Source: Rotaria sp. Silwood1 (Eukaryota; Rotifera; Eurotatoria; Philodinida; Philodinidae). From it: 64,000 bases of DNA. Below the pieces are notes generated by a model. It did no database searches, was not told where the DNA came from, and saw only the letters and a program-made list of their open reading frames with translations. Position 1 is the first letter of the stretch, and every line of letters starts with the position of its first letter. Positions 23,649 through 35,937 of this stretch are shown one piece after another. The position numbers were made by a program, and so were the translations under genes. The stretch spans positions 2,610,900 through 2,674,899 of the forward strand of contig CAJNOP010000011.1 in the NCBI GenBank assembly GCA_905250075.1, in the 5' to 3' direction.

Positions 23649-24830
23649 TTACTTATGAGAATGTCTTCGTGAATGTTCTTTAGGTAGCCAAGGACCACTT
23701 AGTCCAACGCTGAATTGTTCCAATTGTGGAAGATGTTGCAATAAATATGACAGAAAGCTTGATGAGCAATTTCGGATTACAAGTGACTTCAAATGTAAAA
23801 GACTGGATTGAATAGGCATAAAAATGCTATCAAGTGGTAGAACGAATTGATTGTCTGGAATATAATGTATGTGTCGCCAAAAACGCATATGACATACATG
23901 TAATGAAGGATATAAATAAAAAATTCGTTCATAATATGCACCTTCAGGCACACCTGTATATGTATAAGCAGCACGACATTCATTTGAAAAGCGTATGCTA
24001 AACATGATAAGATAATTAATAGGTGTCAATGAGTTAAGAATCGATTCAAAAGAAGAACATTTAATGTCAATTAAAGATACATGACGAAGATTAATAAATG
24101 TAGATACATGCCAGAGATGTCCACCGCGGCTGAAAATCTGCCGCTGCCGCGCCGCGGCCTTAGAAAAAAAAAGTTGCCGCACCGCAGCCGCGCCGCGGCC
24201 TTAGAAAAAAAAAGTTGCCGCACCGCAGCCGCGCCGCGACGGTTTATAAAAAAATGTTGCCGCGCCGCGATGGCTTATAAAAAAAACGTTGCCGCGCCGC
24301 CGCCGCGATGAATTATAAAATAAACGTGCCGCCGCCGCGCCGCTGCCGCGGCGGTTTACAAAAAAGTATTTCTAATTTCACTGCTGCAACTATATTTGAC
24401 CAGAGATATTGGTACTAGTCCATCAGATTCATTCAGTCTCGGGGTGTTTCATTTGTAAACCCTGAAATTCTATTAAATTCATGCAGTTTTTCAATGTTCC
24501 CCAAAAAAATCCTGCCGCTGCCGCGGTGATTTTTTAAAAAACCTGCCGCTGCCGCTGCCGCTACAGGCCATCGCGGCAGCGCCGCGATGGACATCTCTGA
24601 TACATGCATGATGCTAACCATAGGCCATTATCAATAGCTAATGTATCTGAGACACATAATGAACTAAGACGATTAGAAATGTTTGGTTGTGATAAATGTG
24701 TATGATAGAAGTTAGTCACTTCTATACTCATTCCATTGAGACCCAAGTAAACTGGCATAATTGATATATTATTAATGATAGCTGTAACTCGTGAATTAAG
24801 GTTAGAAAAAATGTTTGACAGAGAGATATT
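23649..24830 (-). pseudogene. LRR/F-box-like protein gene disrupted by a hAT MITE
   Basis: Minus-strand sequence 24830-24608 encodes GLNGMSIEVTNFYHTHLSQP and SSLCVSDTLAIDNGLWLASC. After the insertion, 24103-23649 encodes HVSTFINLRHVSLIDIKC, FESILNSLTPINYL, YLYPSLHVCHMRFW, LHLKSLVIRNCSSSFLSYLL and QHLPQLEQFSVG. Regular L..L.hI/V..C patterns resemble leucine-rich repeats. Similar F-box/LRR proteins are a large family in rotifers (recollection, not tested). The 488-bp element at 24112-24599 splits the exon, and the two sides are also one base out of frame, so the copy is probably dead. The last frame ends at GTAAGT (about 23655), so more exons may once have followed. Confidence 0.5.
24112..24599. 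mobile_element. hAT-type MITE, 488 bp, CCGCGG repeats, exact 8-bp target duplication
   Basis: ATACATGC at 24104-24111 and 24600-24607 flanks perfect 12-bp termini CAGAGATGTCCA / TGGACATCTCTG. The body is mostly CCGCCGCGG-type GC-rich repeats with AAAAAA spacers, in both orientations, around a short AT-rich centre (24370-24510). There is no coding capacity. The termini match the hAT element at 21243 (CAGAGATG), which suggests a related transposase. Confidence 0.88.
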
Positions 24831-25675
24831 CTAATGTTGTTGCCATAGTTTGTCTTAATGTTACCATGTTGAATATTGTGCACCACTCTTATATAATGGC
24901 TTCATGAACAATAATACAAAGCATTATTATTCTTTTTGCCAATAGTCACCGCAAGTCTATACAATTTGTGTTTTCTTTTCTTGCGATCATTTTTCTCTCA
25001 TTAACATGTTTATTATAAGAGGTGACAAAAAAAATTTCCAGCAGTCATGAATTATCATTTTTGCTTATGTGAAGCTGATTTTTTGACATCACATACAATT
25101 CTGTACAAAATTATAGAATCACTTGTTCGAGTGCAGTTGTTTGAGAGTGAGTGTAGATGTGGATGTTGGTGTGTGTTGATCGAAGAAGGAACGCACCCAC
25201 ACCCATACCCAAAAAACAATTAGTTCAGATAGTTCCATATAGAGATGTAAGCCGATGCATTGATTGACTGTAATGATTGAACTTTTTCGATGAATTTTGA
25301 AATAAAAAAGAGAGAAAACAATTTTTAAAAAATCTTGTCGACAAGAAATCAGACGATAACCTATCACAAAAATTGTTTAGAAAGACGGAAATTTTTAAAT
25401 ATGAGGTGTTTAGTGATGTATCACGACAAGGATAACTGATGACTTCAGCAACTATTTTGGGCAACAGTAGTGAGGGTTCAAACGATCAGCTTACATCTGT
25501 AGTTGCATGATTTAATTCTAATACTTAAAATATTCATGTCTGACGATGACCATTTTTCTTTTTGCAAGATTTTATTTTTATTAAATCAAAAACTTACACT
25601 TGAATTTTTTTTACAATAAAAACATCGATAACATTCTTTTTTTAAACTACACACATACATTTAACTGTTTTGGTT
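24831..25675. other. intergenic, no gene recognised apart from a short repeat
   Basis: Spacer between the LRR-like pseudogene and the 3' end of the GPCR gene. It contains the small telomere-like palindrome at 25138. Confidence 0.5.
25138..25210. repeat. small TGTGGG-like palindrome with GATCGAAGAAGGAACGC centre
   Basis: GAGTGAGTGTAGATGTGG ... GGTGTGTGTTGATCGAAGAA ... CGCACCCACACCCATACCC. It has the same G-rich / GAAGAAGG-type spacer / C-rich plan as the larger arrays at 14670 and 18829, but is shorter and more decayed. Confidence 0.55.
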
Positions 25676-26605
25676 TTAAATATTCTGAGAATTATTAGAA
25701 TTTTTCGTTCCAAAAAGTGCATATAAAATAAATGTTGTTGATGCATTAATAGTTGACAGTAAATTATTAATAACTAAATATTGTCTAGCGCGTATATTTT
25801 CCATTAAACTTGGGCCGTGTAATGCATATATAACATTAAATATAAAATATGGTAATTGTGTTGATAAAAATATAATCATTATTGATAATAATAATGTATG
25901 AATTTTTCTTGAATGTTTTTTTCTATGAAAATAATGTACATGATGTTTATATTTATTTTTTGTTAAATTACATAACGTATGTATAATTGATAATGTACAT
26001 ATTATAATAGATGACATTGGTAAAAAAAAAACAAATATAAAATAAAGATATTGTCTCATTAATAAACGAAATAATGGTTGAGATCCAATTGAACTTAAAC
26101 TAATATATTGATTATCAATTAAAACATGTTCAAACCAAAATGGTAAACAATATAGTATAGAAAATAATGTTATACTTAGAATAATAAATATTATTCGTTT
26201 TGGTGTTCGCCATTTTCGATATGAAAATGTACGCCAACGACATATTAATAAAAATCTATCAATTGATATTGCTGCTGTTAAATATATTTGAATTAATAAA
26301 CATGTAACATGAGCTGGAAAAACTCGAATAAATAAATAACGATGAATTATTTCACCATATTCATGAAATGTTGAACGTATACCATGTGTAAGTAAAAAAC
26401 CAGCAAGAACAAATATGGATATGAATGATAGACCAAATATATAAATATCTGTTGGAGATGATCGACGAACACGATTCAATAATATTGATAAACATGTGAT
26501 TGAATTGCCAATAAGACCAATTATACAAACACATGAAAGAATATAACCTTCGATTACACGTTTGAATACAACAAGATTTTCCGATTCAGTTGTTGTTATG
26601 TTCAT
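25676..26605 (-). CDS. class A (rhodopsin-like) G-protein-coupled receptor, intronless
   Basis: 309 residues in a single exon. Seven hydrophobic segments fit: about 17-39 (CIIGLIGNSITCLSILL, the GN of TM1), 51-73, 85-113 (TM3), 132-152, 178-202 (FFLPMSSIIIC, the TM5 Pro), 230-255 (TQLPYFIFNVIY, TM6) and 272-296 (NNLLSTINASTTFILYALFG, TM7). TM3 ends IDRFLLICRW, a DRY variant; TM7 has NASTTFILY in place of NPxxY. The TM2 Asp is not evident. NIT at residue 2 could be glycosylated. The general style is that of FMRFamide/peptide-receptor-like invertebrate GPCRs, but the ligand cannot be told. The C-terminal tail is very short. Confidence 0.85.
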   Translation of the reverse strand: MNITTTESENLVVFKRVIEGYILSCVCIIGLIGNSITCLSILLNRVRRSSPTDIYIFGLSFISIFVLAGFLLTHGIRSTFHEYGEIIHRYLFIRVFPAHVTCLLIQIYLTAAISIDRFLLICRWRTFSYRKWRTPKRIIFIILSITLFSILYCLPFWFEHVLIDNQYISLSSIGSQPLFRLLMRQYLYFIFVFFLPMSSIIICTLSIIHTLCNLTKNKYKHHVHYFHRKKHSRKIHTLLLSIMIIFLSTQLPYFIFNVIYALHGPSLMENIRARQYLVINNLLSTINASTTFILYALFGTKNSNNSQNI

Positions 26606-29070
26606 GGTTAATATAATCTGTTCTTAGTCTTTGATGAAAAGTGAAATATAGATTGTTGTTACAGCGTATTTCAAAACGAATGCTTACGTCGCTCCAATTT
26701 TTTGTGCCTAATAAAGAATTGAATTCAATGTGACTACTCTTCTATAAATTACATATAACTTTCATTTGATCTCAAAGACGTAAAACGTTGAGAGTCTAGA
26801 CTAATATAATGAAACTTATATATTGTTCATGAACCTTTCATTATTCTTATCTTTCACATGAAATAGCTTCGAAAACAGGAAAAGACATGCTTTTCATCAA
26901 CATCCTCGGACACTATTTGTACTCAACTAATCTAATAGTAGAAAAATATTACATTATCATATATTTTCTGAGAAGTAATTCATTTATGTTCTCGCTTACC
27001 GTCCAATATGTGCAATATTTAAATGTATATGTTTGTTCTATCTCCATAAAACATAAAATACTTATCAAATAGCGAGATTTTTGTTTTATCGTATTAAAGA
27101 GACATCCAAGTCAAATTAATTTTTAAGCTAAGTAATAATGACAGGAAAATACTTTTTCGATTCTTTGTGCACTCGCTTACTTTTATGTTTAAAAAGAAAC
27201 TCTTCTTTCATTAAAATTTTGACGTCATTCGTTGACTTTCTAACAATCATTATTTTCAAGGTTTCTTTTTCATTGATATATATATTTATAAATAACTCAG
27301 ACATTAATTGTGGTGACTTATTTCTCTTTAATCTATTATGTTTTAATTCAATAGAACTCATATTGGATTATATGATATGTTTTTTTTTAGAATATATCGC
27401 TCAATCATTATAATCTTACTTTGATATTTTTTGTCTTTCATCATCTAAAATCTGTCGACTAAATTATCTAGGAAAAAACACAAGATAGCTTAATACCAAT
27501 TAGAAACAATATCTACCGATTCGACAACGATGTAGGAATAGAATATTTTACTCTAATATTTATTAGATGGACAAAATCCTCTGTATTTTATTTGAACTTT
27601 TTTTTAGACTAATGAATATATCAATTATTTATGCATTTTTTTTGTTTAAAACTATTCATGCGTAACGATAGGTTTTATATTGTAATGCAAATAGTTATTG
27701 AATGATAGTATATAAACTACAGTGCTACTCTAAAAATTGATCCTACAAATTTAATTTCAATTTTTTTCTCTATAATGGTAACTGACATAAAAAATTTGAA
27801 TAATGATTTGAATGGAGAAGTTTATTTTCAAGAAAGATTTGAAGGAAGTGAAAGTTCTTACTTTATTGTCAAAATTCAGGATTGATATAAAATCTAGAAT
27901 CTAGTTTTTCGACACTCAAAAGTCCAAAATAGAAGTTACTTGTGATTACATGCGGTGATAGAGAAAATAATTCTTTAGAAAATGACATGCATCCACACTC
28001 TCAACAAGAGTTGTTTATTGGAGTATGTCAACTATAAGAAAGGCACGAATGCATTTTTGTTTCTCTTGTTCTCATAGCAACTGATAAAAAACAGCTACTG
28101 TGAGACATTTATATATAGTTTAGTCACACACAAACTGTCGTTGAGAGCTCGAAGATATCTCATTATCTAGAGAACTAGTTACTCCATCACCGCGTGTAGT
28201 CAAAAATAACTTTTACTTAGCATTGCTGAGTGCTGAAGATCTAGTCTGTGGATTTTCTAGAGATCCTGGATTTCGAGAATACTGTGAGGATTATTATGTT
28301 CTTCAACTTTTTGTTGGAAATAAATGCCTCTATCCAAATCAGTATGTGGATTTTTTATGCCAATTAACATTGCAGAGAAAAAACTGAAATATAATCCGCA
28401 CGAACAATTTTGGAAGACATGAGTGCTTCATTTTGATAACGCAACTTAATGGAGTTTATATAATAAAAAACGACCATTTTTTTCTTTAATTTAATTTTCT
28501 GATGACTTAAAATAAACGAAATTGCCCTAATGCATAGATTACTTTTTTGTATCTGTGAGCTGACTATTAGTAAAAGCAAAATAGTCTTTATGGATCCAGC
28601 TTTGTCATTTTGAGCATGTTACTCAAGCCTAGCTGACATCTAAAACCCATCATATTTAGAAACGTATCATCTTCAATTTCAAATGTATTCCTTTCTTTTG
28701 TTTTTAATAAAATACCGCTTCCTTGATGAGAAAAACTAGATTTTAGTTGAAGTGACATTTAAGGAATGGTACTGTCAATCTTGACCTATTTACAAAAAAA
28801 AAGAGAATTATTTATTGACCAATCAACTTTCAATGACTTGACAAATTTCAATTATTGAATTGCTCATAATAATAGAACATCTTAATTGATTATATATATG
28901 AGTAAAAGCTATGTAATTTTTTTTATAAAGAGTCAAAATTTATAGTCTGTTTTGATGAACAATAACAAAATATGGAAAAAAAAAAGTTTCATTGGTTTTA
29001 ATTATTAAATCTTGATTAGTATGTTGAGAAACCAACAATATAAAAAAACCGAACGGACTTTCTTCACTGT
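26606..29070. other. no gene recognised
   Basis: AT-rich DNA upstream of the GPCR. Overlapping ORFs of 77-91 codons at 27128-27413 on both strands are low-complexity and unsupported. A TA-flanked CAGTGCTACTC at about 27720 could be an isolated mariner-like end. Confidence 0.5.
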
Positions 29071-29586
29071 TCTATTTTTACATGAATAGACTGAACTCAT
29101 CAAACTCTATAATAATTTAGGTATTATAAAATTTGAAATCTTTTTTTTGCTTTTCAAATACAAAACTTAAAAAACAACAATTAAAATCGATATGAAGAAT
29201 TTCAACTTAGAAAATTTACCTGATCTTTTAATTAAACTATTCTTTTACGAAAGTTTCTCTCATTATTGAAGTTTGAAAAAGTAATTTTCAGATTGAACAT
29301 ATAGAACTGCATCAAGAAATATGAACTTAAGTTCATGTTTATTGATGCAGTTTTGCATGTTCAATCTAAAAATTACTTTTTCGAACTTCAACAATGAGAG
29401 AAACTTTCTTAAAAGGATAGTTTAATTGAAAAATTAGAGAAATATTCTACGTTAGAATTCTTCATATTGATTTTACTTGTTGTTTTGTAAGTTTTGTGTT
29501 TGAAAAGAAAAGAAAATACTTCAAATGTTTTAATAATTAAATTATTGTAAAGTTCGACGGGTTCCATCAATCCATATAAAAATATC
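29071..29586. repeat. long near-perfect palindrome, about 516 bp, arms of about 258 bp with no spacer
   Basis: The centre ATGAACTTAAGTTCAT (29321-29336) is a perfect palindrome. The arms match outward through AACTGCATCAA / TTGATGCAGTT, GTTTCTCTCATT / AATGAGAGAAAC, TATGAAGAATT / AATTCTTCATA and CAAAACTTA / TAAGTTTTG to about 29071 and 29586, fading gradually. One arm reads MKNFNLENLPDLLIKLFF, faintly F-box-like, so an inverted duplication of a gene fragment is possible. No target duplication was seen. Confidence 0.75.
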
Positions 29587-32500
29587 CTAGAGAGAAAAAT
29601 GCCTCTCAGTTTTAAAACTGCTAACATCTTTTTTTTGAACAAAAATACGTGACATTTTTTTATTAAATCGACAGACAAATTGATTGCAATAAAAATGAGT
29701 TCACATACTATCTGGTATTCAATCGCAACATCAACGTATATGGTTTACAAAAATAAATTATTGATAAAACTGCCAGATTTTATTTTTAAAAAATCTCTTT
29801 TTTTTTTTGTTGTTTAAATCTACTTGATGAACTATTAGCTTATAATGTCAATTAGCTAAATTAAGTATACGCTAAAGAAAAACTAATTGATTATTAAAAT
29901 AAGTAGGTTCGAAAAAAAAGACATACTCTCATGACAATATACTTCCTCTCAAGTGACATTTCAATTACATATCATCCTTGGAATGAATTCATTGGAGCGT
30001 TTATCATCAAATATAGGACAAAATATTAAATCTTTCATTGCATAATAATCCATTGCTTTCATTTATAGATGACTAGAACAATATTTGGCTTCCAACCGCA
30101 ACAAAAAAAAAAGAAAATTTCAATACAACTTTGTATTTTGGAATACTAATGAAACACTTTCACCCAATGAAACTCTTAAAACAATACAATTATTCAGATA
30201 TTGAACAAACAAAAAGGATTGATATGTCTAGAAGCGATCAAATATTATGTTACAGGATGTCCCAAACGCTCATCGTAAAAAAATGAATATCTTTTAATAA
30301 TTTTAAGGGATTTATATGATTCTCTTTTTAATCTGATAATATACTCCTTGATGTTTCATTCTATGTATCCACCTGTAAGCGTATGTTGTTACAGATATTA
30401 GAATTCATATAGTTTTATTAATAGTCAAAGTCAAGTCACACATATGACTGTGAAATGCTAAATATAAGATATATAGATTGGATTAGAAATACTTTTTAAA
30501 GTTTCGGAGAAATTATTACATTATCAGATCGATAATGCTCTGAAATATTATCAAAAATTACAGAAGAAAAAAATCGACGATATTCATCATGTCTGTACAC
30601 CAAATTATGATAAATTTATATTCCAATGAAGACATACAGATACAATATATCCGACAACTTCACAAAGGACATCAACAAAATTGAGTTGAGATGATATAAT
30701 TTTGATACCAAGGTTAAAGGACATTAACAATTAAGAAAATTGTTTTTTTTCTTCAGACAAATTTGCTTTTGCTTCAATGATTTTTCTATAAATATAAAGT
30801 GCAAACTAATGTGAATACGACAAATATATTCAAGAACTGGTTGAATTTAAAATGAGAATCAACAAGAAAAATAAATTAATTGAAAAATCAACTTTTTCGA
30901 GCATTTTTGCAAATATTTCGAAACAGTTTTATTTATATATTTCAAACAATATTAATCATTTTGAGCATTTCTTTTAGATCGAATTATACAAAATAAAAAT
31001 TTAAAGAACATATTAGCATACTCTAAAGGCAAAGTAAAAGGTAATAAAAAAAGAAAGATAGACTTACTTTAGAATGAGCTTTGAGTTATTTTATTGCAAA
31101 AAAAAGGAATAGTTATTCAATTTGTAATATAAGATAATTAATATGAATATTTCTTTTTTTGTTTGATTATTTTGACAACTAAATTGTACGCAGGTATATA
31201 CACAAATATTCTAATCGAAACTAAATAAACTTAATGTTTGATAACTTGTTTTTGACATTATTAAGAATTTTTCTTATTTACTTGTAAAATAATGTATTGT
31301 CTATTGTTTAAATTAATAATATTGTCAGAAAAATTAGTTGTATAAAAAGAACATCAATAAAAAAATCAAGTGATGAAAAATCTCAATTACATTCAATTGC
31401 AAGCCAAACATAACAGAACAAATCGCCTTATATATATATATATTGGAATTCAAATCTCTGAATAGATAGTATTAAATAGAGTAATAAAGACTAGTAGTAG
31501 AATTTGGTCTTAGTATACTTCAAAAGTTAAAACAGGTTATCGAGCTTCACTGTCAGCTTAAGACTGACATGAAGTTTGATATTTAAGTCTGTCACAGACA
31601 AGATACATCAGATCAAGATCTCACAGAGATCCAGCAGATAGCTTAAACTAAATTGAGTGCCTATCTGTCATGCTTTTATAAAGTTGTATTAAAAAATTTC
31701 ATTGCTCGAGAAGAAAGTCTAAGTATAACAACATGCAGTGTGATATCTTTGCTACTGGAAAATGAGAAATGATTTCGTTTTAGGATTTTGACTGAATAAA
31801 AACTATAACTAATAATAAATTAGGACTAGATGATTCATGATGCATTTATTTACTTAATTTGTTTATCAATATCACTAAGGAATTGTTCATGATTTCTTAT
31901 TGATTATCATTAGTAATATCTTATCTGAATTTCTCACTAAATTTTATTATTCTCTAATTCATATTCCTACAAATATTATATGACAAAACTTGATATATCT
32001 TTTTTACTAGTTTACTAAACTTATTCGAAAATGTTTTTACTCAAAAATAGAGATTTTTCTGAATATTAATGTTTTTTTACGCTGTTGTCTGTTTCTCATC
32101 AGACACGTGTCAAGCTCAAAAATAAGCTGCTAAACTAGATTCAAAAAAATTTTTTCATAGGCTAAGTATATCTCAATTTTCGAAATACTTGTTGCGACTG
32201 CTATTTTTTCTTCAAGAAAGATTTATATATTTTGAAACTGATTAGAACCAAAAAGCTTTACTATACAAGACATTTCTAATTTTCACTTAGACTATAAACA
32301 AAAACAAAGCATTTCTTCAGTTTAATGCTATTCACTCTTGCGCGTATATACACAAGAGCCAGTAACGTTTTAGTTTCACTAAACGATATGAGTATTATTG
32401 AAGCGAAGTGCTATTATCAAAAGATTAAAATTAATCGAATAAGTTACAAATAGTAATTGATATGAGTCTTTGAAATTGATCAATGAAAAATTGAATCCTG

Positions 32501-32849
32501 AAAGATTGAACACGATCTGCATTAAGCAGAAATACTGATAAACATATCTTATCTTGATATGTCAAAAAAGTAATTTATTTTATCATCAAAAGTTGTCTGA
32601 TTTTGAAGCATGATACATTTAAACTAACTATTACACAAATCAATTATATAAAGGATAATGAGTCTGTCATCCTAAAGTATGATATTCTAATAATCATAAA
32701 TCACTTATTGAGCTGTTTCGTTTAGTTTGTACTATTGAATTTAGATTTCTACATTAATGTAAATATACATATCATATCTTATTAAATCTGATTTTAATTT
32801 ATTTTTTGAAGTTAAATTCATCCTGCCTTCGACGTCATCAATTAAGATA
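29587..32849. other. no gene recognised
   Basis: Very AT-rich, with no open frame of coding character on either strand and no clear repeats beyond short hairpins (about 31550-31680). Confidence 0.55.
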
Positions 32850-32858
32850 CACAATGAT

Positions 32859-33862
32859 GGACGACGAAGAATTGAGCTTGAAAAAATTTGGAAAATGAGC
32901 TCGGAGTGCTTAATTAGTAAGGAAAATGAGAAAAATCAGCTCGTTTTTTTCCGAGCTCAAAATAAGAGGAATTGATCTCAGAAAAGAGCTCATTAACGCT
33001 GAAGCAATGAAATTAGAGGAAAAGAGCTCGGTTCGATACGATGAAGAGAAAAGCAAAATACAGTGTCCTAGCTTATGTGTATACGAATAAACAGCATCTT
33101 ATGTGACAAACAGAAATATTACTAATGTTAAATTTATTATTTACTAATATATAATAAAAAACTTAAGATAAAGGTGCACAACAAATCAGTCCTTCGACAG
33201 TGCATGTTTAGCTTTTTTCTTCGCCCTTTCACATTTCTTTTTCCAATTAACTGTGGGATTGTTCGAACACCCCAAATCATCATAAGACCTGTTGTATGGA
33301 TGCACGAATATTGTTTGAGACCCTTCTATATTGTGAACATCAGAATGTAATCGATTCATAATTTTTAAAATTTTCTTTACGATAAATGGAAACATTATGT
33401 CATTTTGCTAAAGATTTTAAATCATTTTCAGTTAAAATACTTTCGTTAATCTCTTTCCATACTCGTCTCATTCTTCCACGATTTGATATATTTTTAAATA
33501 TTTCAGACAAGATTTAGGTATACAATGGAATAGAGAATGAAAAGAAGCTTTTGTAAACAATGCTTCTCCACCGTTCTTTCGTAAACATACATCGTATCAT
33601 CGAATGACTCATTTTTCTATGCGGGTCATCCATTGTATCCATCATATACGCTTGTCTATATCATCACATGTGCGCATATGTAGAAAAAACCGAGCTCTTT
33701 TCCTCTAATTTCATTGCTTCAGCGTTAATGAGCTTTTTTCTGAGATCAATTCCTCTTATTTTGAGCTCGGAAAAAAACGAGCTCATTTTCCTCATTTTTC
33801 TTACTAATTAAGGATTCCGAGCTCACTTTCCTTTTTTTTTCGAGCTCTTTTCCACTTTCTCC
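32859..33862. mobile_element. DNA transposon derivative, 1004 bp, long inverted GAGCTC-rich termini, 9-bp target duplication
   Basis: CACAATGAT occurs at 32850-32858 and 33863-33871. The arms (32859-33030 and about 33690-33862) are inverted copies rich in GAGCTC, e.g. GGAAAATGAGCTCGG and AATTAGAGGAAAAGAGCTCGG. Ends start GGAC/GGAG, and a duplication of 8-9 bp fits Mutator- or Merlin-like elements. The interior holds minus-strand frame remnants (GRMRRVWKEINESI and, at 33395-33186, MNRLHSDVHNIEG and NNPTVNWKKKCERAKKK) that I cannot assign. Confidence 0.78.
33186..33395 (-). pseudogene. unrecognised ORF remnant inside the GAGCTC element
   Basis: 69 codons, MFPFIVKKILKIMNRLHSD to KHALSKD, with a Lys-rich tail. 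A neighbouring upstream frame (33530-33397) reads RRVWKEINESILTENDLK. The pieces are broken by stops and frame changes. Probably a captured or element-encoded gene in decay; no family recognised. Confidence 0.3.
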
Positions 33863-33871
33863 CACAATGAT

Positions 33872-35929
33872 TTTAGAAATACAAGCCTAATTAAAACTTC
33901 ATCTTCAACTAATCAATCAAAAATAAATATTAGACAAGTCGATATCAACATTTATTGTCGATAATAAATTTGATTTTTGTATGATTGTTATTTACCTATT
34001 AATAGTGACATACAGTGTTGAAAAAAATAGTTCTCACATGGAATAATACGATAGAATATTGATTGGGAGTCTTTTAGTAGTTGAATTATTTTTTACAAGT
34101 ATAATTAATTTTTAATACGGTGCGAAACACAGCATTTATGTAATCAGTCGCGTACACATTCGGCCTTCATTCTTTGTGTGTGTGTTGTGCTGTAAAAAAG
34201 TCTGTATTTGTATCGTGATGTTCTAGAGAATACTAAGTTGCTGTATACTCGTTCGAACTATGTCAAAGAGATTCGTGTCTCAAAATAATACAAACGTTTT
34301 TGAATCGTCAAGAAGAGTTTTAGTTTATCTTCAGTAAATTTCGCAAGACATTGATTTGGACGATTTGGCCTTCAGCTGCCATCCGAGATAATCAAAATTG
34401 GCGACAGCTAGTCTCCAGTCATCTGTTGTAAGCAGGAGAAACAATAAAAGTCTTTGACGGAACAAGATCAACTCAAACTGAAGTCGTTTATCGGTCTTAT
34501 GTTCAATGAAATTTCATTGTCGAAAATTGAGATCGTTTTGCATCGCATTATGTAGTCCTTTGCGAATTTTCTTTTTCTTTTTTACTCACTAGACATAAGC
34601 ATCAAAAGTTATCATTTTCTGTTGCGATGATCTCGAGAATGAAATGTTGTAAAATATGCAGACAGACGTTTTTGTACTATGTTATTTTTGCATCGAAGAA
34701 ATAATGGATTTGTAGAGAATCTTATTCTGTACGAAACTCTCATATTTGAAATCAAAACTGATTATATTTCTTCAGCTCTATACATTTGTTATGCTAGAAA
34801 TAGCAGGAGTAAAAAAAGCTTATTGTTGTTTCAGCAACAGATCTATATAGAACTACAAATATAAGTGTTTTCTACGGAAAAAGATTTTCTACAAATTAAT
34901 ACTGTTGAAACAATTTTTATTTTGTTTGATGCATGAGTATGACAGTACAAGAACATCTATGTATGATTGGTGTTACATAGGAGAAGACTAAAATAATTTT
35001 CTAAAACGAAATATCTTTTCAAATATAATACCTAATGCAATTTTTAGTGCTCTTACTAATGATAGTTTTGAACAATAAAATTAGCTAAACATTATAGGAA
35101 TTACGTGGAACCAAAGTTGTTCTATTCAATCAAGTATCATAATGAAAATTTCAACTCAAAACAGGTATGCAACAATTTGCAAAAATTAGTGATAGGTTAC
35201 CTTTGGAAGAATGAAAAATGGTATGATGCGATTGTATCGTCAATTAAAACTGAACACATCAATAGATTGTTCTGAAAGTTCTTCATATTCTACTAGAGAC
35301 TACAAGTTGTAATCGGACGAAAATTAGATGACTCCAGGATAAAAATGATCTACTAGTTGAATAATTTTGATACCTATTGTATATATTGATTGTCCAAACA
35401 ATGCTGTATAATTATATTATATTGCAACACTCTTCAGTTGCTGTGAACAATAGAAAAATTTCGATCAAAGCTGTTCACCTCTGATTTTGTTAGATAAGAA
35501 AAACTTTCACATCTACAATATATCCCATATTGTACTATATATTCCACATTGTGCTATATATTCAAGCAAGTTATTCATGATAAAATTTTTTTTTCGATAG
35601 TCAGACTTCACATTTTAGAACAGTAGAAAGATGATATGAATAGTTTTGTGAAGGTCGAAAAAAATGTGGAAGACGAAGAACAATCTCTGTAACTCAGACC
35701 ATATCTTTTGTGATCATCTACCACGTCAACTATTACAGTATCTAGTGAATCGTAATCTTTGTAATTTTACGATGATCTGAGATTATTCATTGAATGGAAT
35801 CATAATTCAGATTAGTTTTTGTCTGAAATTCGGCAATTGTAATATGAGAATCATCTTTAATACGATAATCGATCTGCTTAATCTTTTCAGATGTTGTTCG
35901 ATTATAGATACGCTCGATCGTGTCCCATC
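33872..35929. other. no gene recognised
   Basis: AT-rich DNA. Imperfect tandem units of the type ATATATTCCACATTGTGCT lie at about 35515-35570. Nothing else is supported. Confidence 0.5.
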
Positions 35930-35937
35930 TTCTCAAT

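Noticed and set aside
24081..24311. 76-codon ORF rich in Ala/Arg/Lys
   Set aside because: Translation of the CCGCGG repeats of the MITE.
27128..27413. Overlapping 77- and 91-codon ORFs on opposite strands
   Set aside because: No motif, no splice signals; AT-rich chance frames.
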